Origin: Hygrocybe punicea
Taxonomy: Eukaryota > Basidiomycota > Agaricomycetes > Agaricales > Hygrophoraceae
Assembly (NCBI GenBank): GCA_963556145.1
Contig: OY744462.1
Coordinates: forward strand, 3,038,001-3,102,000
Reading direction: 5' to 3'
Length of the DNA: 64,000 nucleotides
The translations under genes and the position numbers were made by a program. Each line of letters opens with the position of its first letter. Position 1 is the first letter of the stretch. The notes beneath the pieces are model-generated. The model was not told the origin of the DNA. It saw only the letters and a program-made list of their open reading frames with translations, and did not search any database. This document shows positions 1 through 9,927 of this stretch, one piece after another.

Positions 1-868
1 TAGTCAAACTGAAACTGGTGATTGGCTCAGTGCATACACATTACTCCACTATTTTATCCCACCTGGTTCGACTGACCCACCTGACGACACCATCTTCTAT
101 GTTCAAGGGAAACTCGCTTCCATGAAAGACAACGCACATGTAGGCGACGGACACACGACTGATGAATATGTCGCCCAAATTGATGCTTTCCAACTCCACG
201 TCATGCCCCCTGGCATTCCGCCCCTTCCTCCCACCGTGATCATAAGTGGCCCCATACGCACTAACACCCCGACTTCTCTATTTAAAAACTAATTCATTTT
301 CATGGAGGCCGGTGTCAAGATCTCAGAAAAACAGTTCACGATTGACATCACACAATACGCCATTCACGGCAACCGTGAAACAAAAGTTAGCACCCGCTAT
401 CCTACGATGAATCCTCGCTTCAAGAACCTTAAACCACCCCTCCTTGGAACGTTGTGTACAATTGCCAGTACCATTTACAGTGAACCGTACGCCAATCAAC
501 GCCTCCCCATAGATGTCCACGAGATTTCCTTTTTGAAAACGCCCTCCAAACCCACTTCTCCCGCAAAGGGTCCGTTTTCCATGCCTGGCCCTACTTCGCT
601 TTTGATCATGTGTATACTAGGCAAACTGAGCAAATGGAAATGGGGCACGGACGTTCAAGAAGGTACTTCCAAACAAAAGCGCTCGCCTTCACCTCAGGAT
701 CCCCTTTCTCCCGAATGTCCTCCCTTCCAATCGTCTTCCCAACTCACGGAGAAAAATTTCGAGAAAGATTCAGAAACGTTGGCTTCCGAAGAAAACTTCC
801 CTTCCAACAACTTCCCCTCCGACATTCCTGACGACAAACCTTCTCGAAAGATTCGAAAGTCGAAATAG
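1..868 (+). pseudogene. Helitron-encoded OB-fold / RPA-like protein, 3' part
   Basis: Two coding blocks are visible. The first (about 1-255) reads into FYVQGKLASMKD and ends with TVIISGP. The second (about 365-868) begins KISEKQFTIDITQYAIHGN and ends in a polar, Ser/Pro/Lys-rich tail at a TAG codon. Comparison with the paralogous block at 14388-15356 shows two introns there. The matching donors here have changed: GTACG reads ATACG near 255, and AAAG/GTATAT reads AAAGGGTCCG near 570. This copy is therefore probably not correctly spliced. Replication-protein-A-like genes downstream of the Rep-helicase gene are known in Helitrons; the fold assignment here is inferred from position and short motifs, not from a search. 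Confidence 0.5.
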
Positions 869-1105
869 TCTTCTTCACGTACTCACCTTTTCGTACATTC
901 TTTCCAATATATGCCTCTCCACACTCTTCATAACCGTTCCTCCACATTTTGTACATTATTTCCAATATATGCCTCTCCACCGTCTTCATCACCGGACCTC
1001 CCCTTTTCATACATTCTTTCCAATCTATGCCTCTCCATATAATATCCTTCCTTTTTTGTATCATAATGACATCCTTGACTACTTTCTGACAAAATCCGAC
1101 GCGCA

Positions 1106-1132
1106 GCGCGAAGCGCGCAGCAAATCCCTTGT
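1106..1132 (+). other. Helitron 3' terminal hairpin and end
   Basis: A 5-bp stem with a 3-nt loop (GCGCG AAG CGCGC) is followed by AGCAAATCCCTTGT. The same arrangement with one wobble change in the stem is at 15594-15620. Rolling-circle transposons use such a hairpin as the termination signal. Because two copies with different flanks share it, the boundary is well supported. Confidence 0.75.
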
Positions 1133-1210
1133 TATAATTATTAAATACTCGTGAACACAGCTTCAATAAGGTTTACGTAATCTACTCTCAACCGCCACGA
1201 AGTGAACACA

Positions 1211-2674
1211 ATGGCTTTCTTCAAACGAAATACACATACGCAGGACAGCACCTCAAGTGGTGACCAGGACTCCAGTTCTGAGCAGAGGAAGGACAAAGGC
1301 GGGTGGCGGCGACCTGCAAGTTAGTACTTACGTCGCTACGCTTCCCACTTCACTTCATATATCTCGACCCACAGACACCGCTTTCAAACAACAGCGACTG
1401 AAAGCATGGCAGCCCATATTAACCCCCAAGACAGTGCTCCCTACCTTGTTTATTATTGGTGTCCTGTTTGCTCCGATAGGCGGGCTACTGATATGGGGCA
1501 GCGGATTGGTAAGAAACCGTTCGCTCCGTTCGATACCGATCTGACTATTTTCCACCCCTAGGTCACCGAAATGACGTTTGACTACACTGAATGCGAGAAT
1601 ATCACTCCCTCTTCCTCGTTATCGTCGCTGCAGTTCTTCAACATCCCCAAATATTCGTATCGTTTAAGTGCAGTGGACTCCAAGAACTTTCCCTCAGCTC
1701 CCCAATACGCTTTTCTCGGCAATTCATCTAATCCCGATGTTTCACAGCGACAACAGTGTATCATCCAGTTTGATGTCGTCGCCGAACTCAACCACAGCGT
1801 GTTCATGTACTACAAACTCACAAATTTCTATCAGAATCATCGGCGTTATGTCAAGAGCCTCGATTCCGATCAACTCAAAGGCAAGAATGTTTCCGTGAGC
1901 AATCTGAATAAGGGAGATTGCAAGCCTCTTGCTACGAGTAATAACACTGCTATCTACCCATGTGGCCTCATCGCCAATTCTGTGTTCAATGGTACATCCG
2001 TCAGGTTCAACCCAAGTTTCAGTTTCTTACCGTTTTTTGTCCAGATACCTTCTCCAATTTGACACTCCTCAATCCGGCCGACGGCATCACTTCCTACAAC
2101 TTTTCCGAGTCGGGTATCGCTTGGCCAGGAGAGGCTAGGAAATACTCTTCCACTACAGAATACAAGTTCACCGAAATCGTACCTCCGCCAAACTGGGCCC
2201 TGCGTTATCCAGATGGCTATAATTCATCAAATTTTCCAAATTTGCGCAGCGACGAACACTTCCAGAATTGGATGCGCACTTCAGGTCTCCCCACATTCTC
2301 GAAACTATATGGCAGAAACGATCAGGACAATTTAGTGAAGGGAAGATATCAACTTACAGTCAACTTGAGTACGCCGACTTTTGTCGATTTCAAATCAGCC
2401 TCAAATATATATTCATCTTGACAGATTTCCCTGTCAAACCCTATAAAGGCACCAAATCGGTGATAATCTCCACCGTCTCCTGGATAGGCGGCAAAAATCC
2501 ATTCTTGGGCTGGGCTTACATCGCAGCAGCTGGAATATTTGTGCTGCTGGCCCTTGCTGGCCTTGCCAGACATCTAATCAAGCCTAGGTGGGTTGCCTGT
2601 CCATTATTAATTCTTCACCGCTCATCAAGACATTCACTCATAGACGCCTTGGGGACATGTCACTGCTGTCGTAA
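1211..2674 (+). CDS. CDC50/LEM3 family P4-ATPase (flippase) beta subunit
   Basis: Six exons can be joined: 1211-1319, 1375-1508, 1562-1991, 2045-2368, 2425-2587 and 2644-2674. All introns are GT-AG and 53-56 bp, and together the exons encode 315 residues. The start is the first ATG of a Ser/Gln-rich cytosolic head. The family signature [17 protein letters not shown] follows, then a hydrophobic segment ([18 protein letters not shown]), a Cys-containing extracytosolic domain with N-glycosylation sites, [16 protein letters not shown] at the second membrane segment, and a C-terminus ending [11 protein letters not shown]50 proteins escort P4-ATPases out of the ER and are needed for phospholipid flipping. 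The length is slightly short of the usual 330-420 but no motif is missing. It runs tail to tail with the cyclase gene. Which paralogue (CDC50, LEM3/ROS3 or CRF1) it represents cannot be decided here. Confidence 0.95.
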
Positions 2675-3808
2675 CACCATATCGGGATTCGATTTATTTA
2701 TTGACATGTTCATGTCTGGGTGTAATTCTATAACTTCTTAACCGCGATCACTCAAAATTACTATTGATGCCTAACTGAGAATGAATGAGAATGCCAAGAT
2801 TATAAGTTCTTCTCGATGGCTTCATGAAGGTTGGATAGGACCCATGAATATAAGTGACAATGCCTCCGCAGCAGACCCCCTTTAGGTCCGGAAAAAAAAA
2901 TTCAAATTTGCTCGAAAAGGTCCGGATAAACTCAGGCATGCGACCAATTTTCAAATTTGGGGGCGGAAGCCTTCCAAAATATAAAAAAAGTCCGGATTGC
3001 TGCGTAGGCACATACTCTAAGCTAGTTCGTCGCTGGATAGTACCTCCATGTCCGCTTCTTTTTCAGTCAATTCCCCCTTCCTAGACCTTGGATTTCTACA
3101 CAAGACTTGAAGACGCTTGACGGCTGCTAGGAGCTGTGGTATGTATTTCTTTATCTTGTGAAAATTGAGAAATAATCCTCGTCAAGCTCGAGGGCCACCC
3201 GGTCACCGGCGCTGATCACAGATCAGTACATACTCTGTGCGTCAGGAAAATGTTGAGATTTTGACAAACCCTTATATAGCCTTAACAGCTAAATAAACTG
3301 TAAAATATATATCATTCTGGCATGTCTTCGTATAAGGCCCTATAGACATGGGATGGGTTGGCAAACTACACATAATATCTCTGAATGGTAGAGATTGACC
3401 ACGTATGTCACAATGGGATTCAATTTTACAGGTCAATAATTCCTGTGAAATTGTGATAAAAATATCGTGCCTTATAATCCGAGGTTGCATTGGCGAGCAA
3501 AGTCAGATACTTCTCCATTGTGTCACTTGATCTCGGCTTGCTCATAATATATCATTCACCAGATGTGCAAGACTTGTCCTTTCTACCATAGGTCCTCAGT
3601 ATTCCAGCACCTGGTGACAATGACAAACAGAAAAAGATTGATGGCTCAGCTGCTGGTGGCAGTCAAGACAGCAGGACATTTATCAGATTCCCAATATAAA
3701 TGGCCTGCATATTTCAGAGATATATTGCATTGCCAGAGGGCCTCTGGGTGGCAGACTTTGCCAAGTCAGTGTCTTTGAAAGTATAATTATAATTAGTCTC
3801 GAGTATAT
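2675..3808. other. Intergenic region between two convergent host genes
   Basis: No convincing gene is seen. Reading frames are short and lack recognisable motifs. A block around 2875-3000 carries three TCCGGA-type words separated by A- and T-rich runs, which may be an old repeat, but no terminal repeats or TSD were found. The region presumably holds the 3' untranslated regions of both flanking genes. Confidence 0.6.
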
Positions 3809-5090
3809 TTACAATTGACCGTAACATTTGTTGGATGAGGCTTTCATTCCTATTCCTTGACAGTCTATTGTGCACTGCCCGGAGTCTTCTTCGATCTCAA
3901 ATTTTGCATGAGTCAGTTGTTCTGCCACCCATATTGCAGTTCTAATCGAACCCGCTAAGTTGCCGCGCACCGTAAGTATAAGAACAAGCACTAATCACCT
4001 GGTATGCAAAGTTATGGGACCCGTCTTGACGGTCGACCTACCCTCAGCAAGCGCTAGGAAAATGATAATTTGGTCCTGGCAGTCAAACCAAGAATCTTTT
4101 AGGAAATATCAACTTCTCGTGGGTCTGAATGGAGTGCACCTGCAAGTACTCATCTACACAACCGCCATGCTCAAGGTTCTGAAGGAGTTCTTCCGCAGCT
4201 GCTTCGCCTACGGCGGCTGGGTCTAGACCCTTCTTGCCGATAGAGCTTCCACCAAGTACACACCCACCTTGCGTCTCCGCCCAAAGAACAATTCCCGACC
4301 CACGGCCCACAACGTTCTCGTCCTTCTCCCGCAGCGTGGTGATATCGATGATGTTAGGGCTCACACCAGCCGAAACCAGCCTGGCGGTTGCAGCAGCAGT
4401 CATCGTCCTCGCGATATGTGCGGGAAGACCCGCAACTTGAGCTCGTCCCCTAATTGATGACACTGCCCCTCGCTCGGTCAAGGTCACGGCAGGTAAGGGC
4501 CCAATATATGGCGGGACTGAGCAAGACACGGTCCCTCCTCCCATCGGGTAATAACCCCGTTTATGGACATCGAGGAGCACATCGAGACCGAAGTGACGAC
4601 GTAGGAAGGGTAAAAATATGTGCTGAGTGTAGTCTATCTGAGGAGCCTGCGCCGCATTTGTGCCTCCCCGGAGGGTTAGCGTTGATGGGCCCAATGAAAA
4701 GAAGAGAAGGCAAGGAAGAGAGACTTGTAAAAGAAGAGCAGTGGAGCCTGCGGTTCCTGGATCGGCCCAATAATTGCCTGGCAAGTGTACACGTCCCGGT
4801 CCCGGACAGAAGTCTACGGAACAGGAACCGGTCTTAGCCCCCGTCAGACTTGCTGAGCATATCTCAGCAGCAAGTTGAAGTCCTGGGGGAGAATCGGTCT
4901 CAACAAAAAACAAGAATTTTCATGTAAATGAACCTGCAACATGCTGGTTTTTTAAACCTGGTGGATTTCTACTGTGTCGCACCCTGTTGATGGTGATGGG
5001 GCTTGAGAGGAGAGCTGACAGTGCGACCGCATTTCGTAGAAGCTGTCCACCACCTTCCAGAACGCTGCCATCGATCAAGCGCACAGACAT
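3809..5090 (-). CDS. RTCA: RNA 3'-terminal phosphate cyclase (RtcA family)
   Basis: Four exons on the minus strand join in frame: 5090-4934, 4882-4140, 4075-3999 and 3941-3809. They give 369 residues, close to the roughly 340-370 of the family. The enzyme uses ATP to convert RNA 3'-phosphates to 2',3'-cyclic phosphates. The N-terminus ([20 protein letters not shown]) carries the GGGQ signature. Then come GLQLAAEI, the family block [16 protein letters not shown], the RGYYPMGGG motif and, in the last exon, a CQGIGM-type end. Introns are 51-64 bp with GT-AG ends; the last acceptor (GATTAG) was chosen because it alone keeps the [10 protein letters not shown] frame. The ATG at 5090 lies only 86 bp from a 3.6 kb palindromic insertion that has displaced the upstream DNA, so transcription may be affected. 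No stop or frameshift is seen. Confidence 0.95.
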
Positions 5091-5575
5091 GGGGAAGGAA
5101 TTTTTGGAGGGTGACGGAACGGGAATCCCAAACCGGAGGTGGTGGGTGGGCTAAGGGCTTAGAGCGAGATCCGAACACCTCGACCTCACGTGAAACATTG
5201 CTAATTAGCTTGCCATTACCCCCCAATATGGCAAGCTAATTAGCTTGATAGTTAGTAATCTCGCACACTGCCAATAAATCCTCACATATATACCATTTCG
5301 AGTACAAGTTATTTAGATACCTAAGATGTTACATCGGATGTTTCTGACGCTGCATGTGAAGGTTCGTTGACATCGCCATCAGTTGCGGCTATCACTGGTG
5401 CTCACAATCCCGATGCACGTTGGCATCGCCGCCCACAATGAGCTCAAAGATGTACTATATATTAATGAAATTTTCATAATTTTGGGGCGCGCTTTTTGCA
5501 TACAGGTTAGAGAGGTGTTAGACTACCGTACGACAAGTATACAACATTGTTGCCCGCCGCCCACTGCTGGTATGG

Positions 5576-5990
5576 TCAATGCCTGACACGGTGCCCCCGC
5601 CACTGCTGTACTTAATTGCCGCTGCCACCTCCATTGCTTCCGTTGCTGTTACTGCTGCTGTTGTTCAGCTGCCGTTGTCGTTGCCACTGCCGTTGTCGCC
5701 ACTGCCGCCGTTGTTCCTGCTGCCCCTATCATGCTGTTGCTGCTGCTGCCGCCGTTGCCGCCGTTGCTGCCATACTGTTGACCCTGCTGGTGCTGCTGGT
5801 GCCGTTGCCATTGCCGTTGGCCCTGCTGGTGCCGCCACCATTGCTACTGCTGTCGCCACTCCTGCTGATGTTGCAGCCATTTGGCGCTGCTGCTGCCGTT
5901 GCAACTGTTGGCATTGCTGCCGCTGTTGCTGTTACTGCCGTTGTTGCCGCTCCAGCTTGCGCTATCACTTTTGCTGCCATTCCTGCTGTG
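5576..5990. repeat. Degenerate GCY/GTT trinucleotide tract, left arm
   Basis: A run of imperfect CTG, CCG and GTT triplets gives long Leu/Pro/Cys- or Ala/Val-rich open frames in several phases on both strands. It is mirrored by the CAG/CAA tract in the right arm. The absence of stops is a by-product of composition, so the frames are not called as genes. Confidence 0.8.
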
Positions 5991-7954
5991 GCCGCCACAT
6001 CCTGTTGTGCCCAATGGCCTGGTGTGTGGGTGGGCGCCACGGAGCAATGGGTGGGTGTACATGACTGGGGTTAGTAAGTAAAAGACGAAAAATATATACA
6101 TACCTTGGCAGCGAAGGTGGGCGCACCACCCCCGCTGTATCCTGTATTCATCACAGCCCGGTACCTGCCCTTTAGCCAGCCTGCCATTGATGGGGGCGTT
6201 TGGATGTGTGTGGGTGTCGCGTTGACATTTGACTTAACAAGGGGGCACGATTCTTGGCACAAAACATGCAGTCAGTTCGTATAATAGTAATAACTTAAGT
6301 TACAAGCACATACCTTGGTACAACTGTGCACGGGGACGCACAGACAGGAACGGTGTCGTTGTCGACGACGAAGGTTGAGCGTGGCGTATTCAACTTCCAA
6401 AAACGGATGTTGAACCGCTATTCAAATTCTGCCAAACGCTGTGGCTGTCGTGCTTGGGGGTAAAATCTGGGGCTGTAGGCCATTACCTACTCATCTAGAG
6501 CCTGCAATACATAGTCTACGTATAGTTTATTGTCCTTCAAAAAATCATGAAGCAAAACGGTTGATTTTTCAAATCTGTAGATTAGAATATTCCTTCAAAA
6601 CATATGAATTCATGCAATTTCCGATGCAAATGAATTTCTACTGTGCTCTACAGCTGTTTAGAAATTGTAGGAAATTCACAGAACCTTTACCCAAACGTGG
6701 AGAGCCTCTGAAAAAATTATTGAAGCATAAATATAAGAGGAGCCAGTGCTATGCATGAATGAATGGTGTTATTGGCCTAGCTTAGGGACATATGGACATT
6801 CAATGGCATCCCAAGACACCTAGGATGAATTTGAAGAGCTAGAAAAAAACAGGACACATCCTATGGTACATTAAAGTGTGTGCAAGGAGTTGTTACAAGT
6901 ACAGGAGGAGTGTGTCCAATAGGAGAGTAATAACACCGTTGAAGAGATGAATCCATTGTTGGGTGGTTTGATTGTGATCTTACTGTCATTCTTGGCACTA
7001 TTCTCTCTCACTTGTTGGACACACTCCTCCCATACTTGTAACAACTCCTTGCACACACTTTAATGTACCATAGGATGTGTCCTGTTTTTTTCTAGCTCTT
7101 CAAATTCATCCTAGGTGTCTCGGGATGCCATTGAATGTCCATATGTCCCTAAGCTAGGCCAATAACACCATTCATTCATGCATAGCACTGGCTCCTCTTA
7201 TATTTATGCTTCAATAATTTTTTCAGAGGCTCTCCACATTTGGGTAAGGGTTCTGTGAATTTCCTATAATTTCTAAACAACTGTAGAGCACAGTAGAAAT
7301 TCATTTGCATCAGAAAATGCATGAATTCACATGTTTTGAATGAATAACCTGATCTGCAGGTTTGAAGAATGAACTGTTTGGCTTGATTATTTTTTTGGGG
7401 ACAACTAAACATACATAGATTACATTAGACTATGCATTGTAGGCTCTAGGGGGGTATGTAATGGCCTACAGCCCGGAATTTTGCCCCGAGTACGTCAGCC
7501 ACAGTGTTCGGCAGAATCCGAACAGCAGTTCAACATCCGCTTTTGGAAATTGAACACGCCAGTGCTCAACCCTCGTCGTCGCCAATGATGCCACGCTCCA
7601 TCTGTGCATCCCTGTGTGCAGTCTTACAAAGGTATGTGTCTTATAAGTGTTTTATTGCTATTACATGAAATGACCACATGTTTTGTGCAGGGAACCGTGC
7701 TGAGTCGGGCATCGTCAAATTTCAACACTCATGCCCACACCCACGCAAATACAATCGCCCCCACCAATGCAATGCCGGCTAAAGGGTGAGATTCGGGGGC
7801 TGTGATGTAGATGATACAGCGGGAGGTAGTGTGCCCACCCTCGCTGCCAAGGTATGCATTTTTTTCGTATCTTTTACTTACTAACTATGGTTGTGCACAC
7901 GCCCACACCTCCATCATGACCATGATGGCACCCACATCCACACGCCAGGCAATT

Positions 7955-8385
7955 GCAGGGCACAACAGGACGAGGCAACCGCAGGAGCAGCAGCGACAGC
8001 AACAACAACAGCGGTAGCAACAACAATGACAGCAGCAACGATGACAGCGACAGCAACAACGAGGATGGCAGCAACAACAAGGATGGCAGCAACAACAAGG
8101 ATGGCAGCAACAACAAGGACGGCAGCAACAACAATGACAGCAGCAACAACGATGGCGGCAGCAACAACTGGCAGCAACAATGAGGACGGCAGCAACAACG
8201 ACGGTGGCAGCAAACAATGAGGGCGGCAGCGACAACGAGGGCGGCAATAGCAACAGCAACAGGGCCCAACAGCAGCAGGAACGACAGTGGCAACAACAGC
8301 AGCAGCGGGAAACGGCAGTGGTACGGCAGCAGTAGTGGCGACGGCAACAGCGGCAGCAGCAGCAACAGCCTCTACAGGCATGGTG
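7955..8385. repeat. Degenerate CAG/CAA trinucleotide tract, right arm
   Basis: This is the inverse counterpart of the left-arm tract. It contains a local 15-bp tandem of the type AACAACAAGGATGGC, repeated about five times around 8050-8130. On the plus strand it would encode Asn/Ser/Gly/Gln runs. It may be the low-complexity part of the captured gene from which both arms derive. Confidence 0.75.
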
Positions 8386-8827
8386 CTGGCTCTAGTCGGC
8401 GGTGGGATATTCTTGTCGTAAGGTAGACTTAATACATCTACCCTGTATGCAAAAAGCGCGCCCCAAAATTATGAAAATTTCATTAATATATAGTACATCT
8501 TTGAGCTCATTGTGGGCGGCGATGCCGACGTGCATCGGGATTGTGAGCACCGGTGATAGCCGCAACTGATGGCGATGTCAACGAACCTTCACATGCAGCG
8601 TCGGAAACATCCGATGTAACATCTTAGGTATCTAAATAACTTGTACTCGAAATGGTATATATGTGAGGATTTATTGGCAGTGTGCGAGATTACTAACTAT
8701 CAAGCTAATTAGCTTGCCATATTGGGGGGTAATGGCAAGCTAATTAGCAATGTTTCACGTGAGGTCAAGGTGGATCCGAAAGTAATGGCTGCGCCAATTT
8801 TTTTTTTTGCTCAAATGCGCTTACAAC

Positions 8828-9921
8828 TATGCTGTATAAACTGTACATTTATTTGCCACGGCCGCGGCCGCATTTTGGAGTGACCGCGACTTAAAAGATT
8901 TTGAGTAGATGAAGCTATATACATGAACTATATCCATGTCATTACTGGCGCATAATATTACATTTTTGTTTGCGAGGCAAGGCGTTTTTCACACAGGGCT
9001 CCAACTGTAAGAATGATTCGGCCTGCACAATGTTGCCGACGCTCTCCCACTGCCCATTCAATGACCTCGCAAAGCCAGGAACATGTCAATAGACATGGCT
9101 ACTGCACTTTCGAGGTGGATTGCGGGGTGTGGGAGGTGTCGGTAGGGCGGCCATCCTCGTTGTTGGCACTGTTGCACTGTCCTTTTTTCCTTGTCGATAT
9201 TGTCTTCAACCATGTGACCCGCATCTTCGTGAGTCGTCTACATCTTCGTCCGTCCGCATCTTCGTGAGCCGTCCACGTCTCCCTGTTATCCAGGTTGTCG
9301 TTAATGGTGTCATTGCTGTTTGAAAATCGTGTGAGTTTCACGTAAAACTCCGACTTTCCTAAATTGGTACGGTAGAAGCCGGCTGCAAATTGCAAAGTAC
9401 AACCAATGAAGCGAGGACAACCAACGAAGCGAGGACAACCAACGAAGTGAGGACAACAAGTACGACAAACAAGGACATGAGAACGAAGGCGAGGATGGTC
9501 TGAACAACAGCATTAACAATAAGGTGGAGAATGGCAAGGACCATGACATAGGCAGTCTGAGGCAGCAGCAGTGCGACAGTGCCAACAACGAGGATGGCCA
9601 CCCTCCCGACACCTCCGATACCCCGCAATCCACCTCGAAAATGCAGTAGCCATGTCTATTGACATGTGCCTGGCTTTGCGAGGTCATTGAATGGGCAGTG
9701 GGAGAGCGTCGGCAACATTGCGCAGGCCGATTTTTACAGTTGGAGCCCTGTGTGCAAAACGCCTCGCCTCGCAAACAAAAAATGTAATACGAAGATGCGC
9801 CAGTAATGACATGGATATATAGTTCATGTATATAGCTTCATCTACTCAAAATCTTCAAGTCGTGGTCACTCCAAAATGCAGCTGCGGCCGCGGCAAATAA
9901 ATGTACAGTTTATACAGCATA
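8828..9921. mobile_element. 1.1 kb palindromic element with 6-bp TSD
   Basis: A second near-complete palindrome is centred at about 9375. It starts TATGCTGTATAAACTG and ends with the exact inverse, and both arms contain a NotI-like GCGGCCGC block. The hexamer TACAAC flanks it on both sides (8822-8827 and 9922-9927). Outer sequences differ from the larger palindrome, so it is a separate family. The centre carries a short direct repeat (CAACCAACGAAG type, 9400-9450) on one arm only. No transposase is seen. Confidence 0.85.
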
Positions 9922-9927
9922 TACAAC

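Larger units (their letters stand above)
1..1132 (+). mobile_element. 3' end of a Helitron (copy 1)
   Basis: This stretch is collinear with 14495-15620, the 3' part of the longer Helitron in this window. The two match clearly in the coding part and again over the last 30 bases. It ends with a GCGCG-AAG-CGCGC hairpin (1106-1118) followed 14 bases later by CCCTTGT. The same end occurs at 15594-15620, and the sequences after the two ends are unrelated, so 1132 is the element boundary (a following T is shared and could belong to either side). A hairpin about 10 bases before the 3' end is a Helitron hallmark. The usual CTRR terminus is here CTTG, a deviation. The 5' part lies outside the window. 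Confidence 0.8.
5176..8772. mobile_element. 3.6 kb full-length palindromic (foldback) element with 8-bp TSD
   Basis: The left half reads, inverted and with moderate divergence, into the right half over almost its whole length. The centre lies near 6975 with a loop of about 70 bases. Outer ends are CACCTCGACCTCACGTG on the left and the inverse of CACCTTGACCTCACGTG on the right. The flanking octamer GATCCGAA is present perfectly on both sides (5168-5175 and 8773-8780). An 8-bp TSD fits hAT- or P-like transposition. No transposase was found. Each arm holds a trinucleotide-rich block and several intron-like pieces, such as GGTATGTG...TGTGCAG near 7630-7690 on the plus strand. That suggests the arms derive from an inverted duplication of a spliced gene. 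It sits in the promoter region of the phosphate cyclase gene. Confidence 0.9.

Noticed and set aside
5579..6074. Long Leu/Pro/Cys-rich and Ala/Val-rich open frames on both strands
   Set aside because: They come from a degenerate trinucleotide tract that lacks stops in all frames and is mirrored in the other arm of a palindrome.
7874..8381. Long Leu-rich and Asn/Gly-rich open frames on both strands
   Set aside because: Same trinucleotide tract in the other arm; frames overlap on both strands and show no motif.
9901..9927. ATG at 9901 as the start of the Helitron Rep
   Set aside because: These bases belong to the right end of the 1.1 kb palindrome and its TSD; the Rep is 5' truncated.
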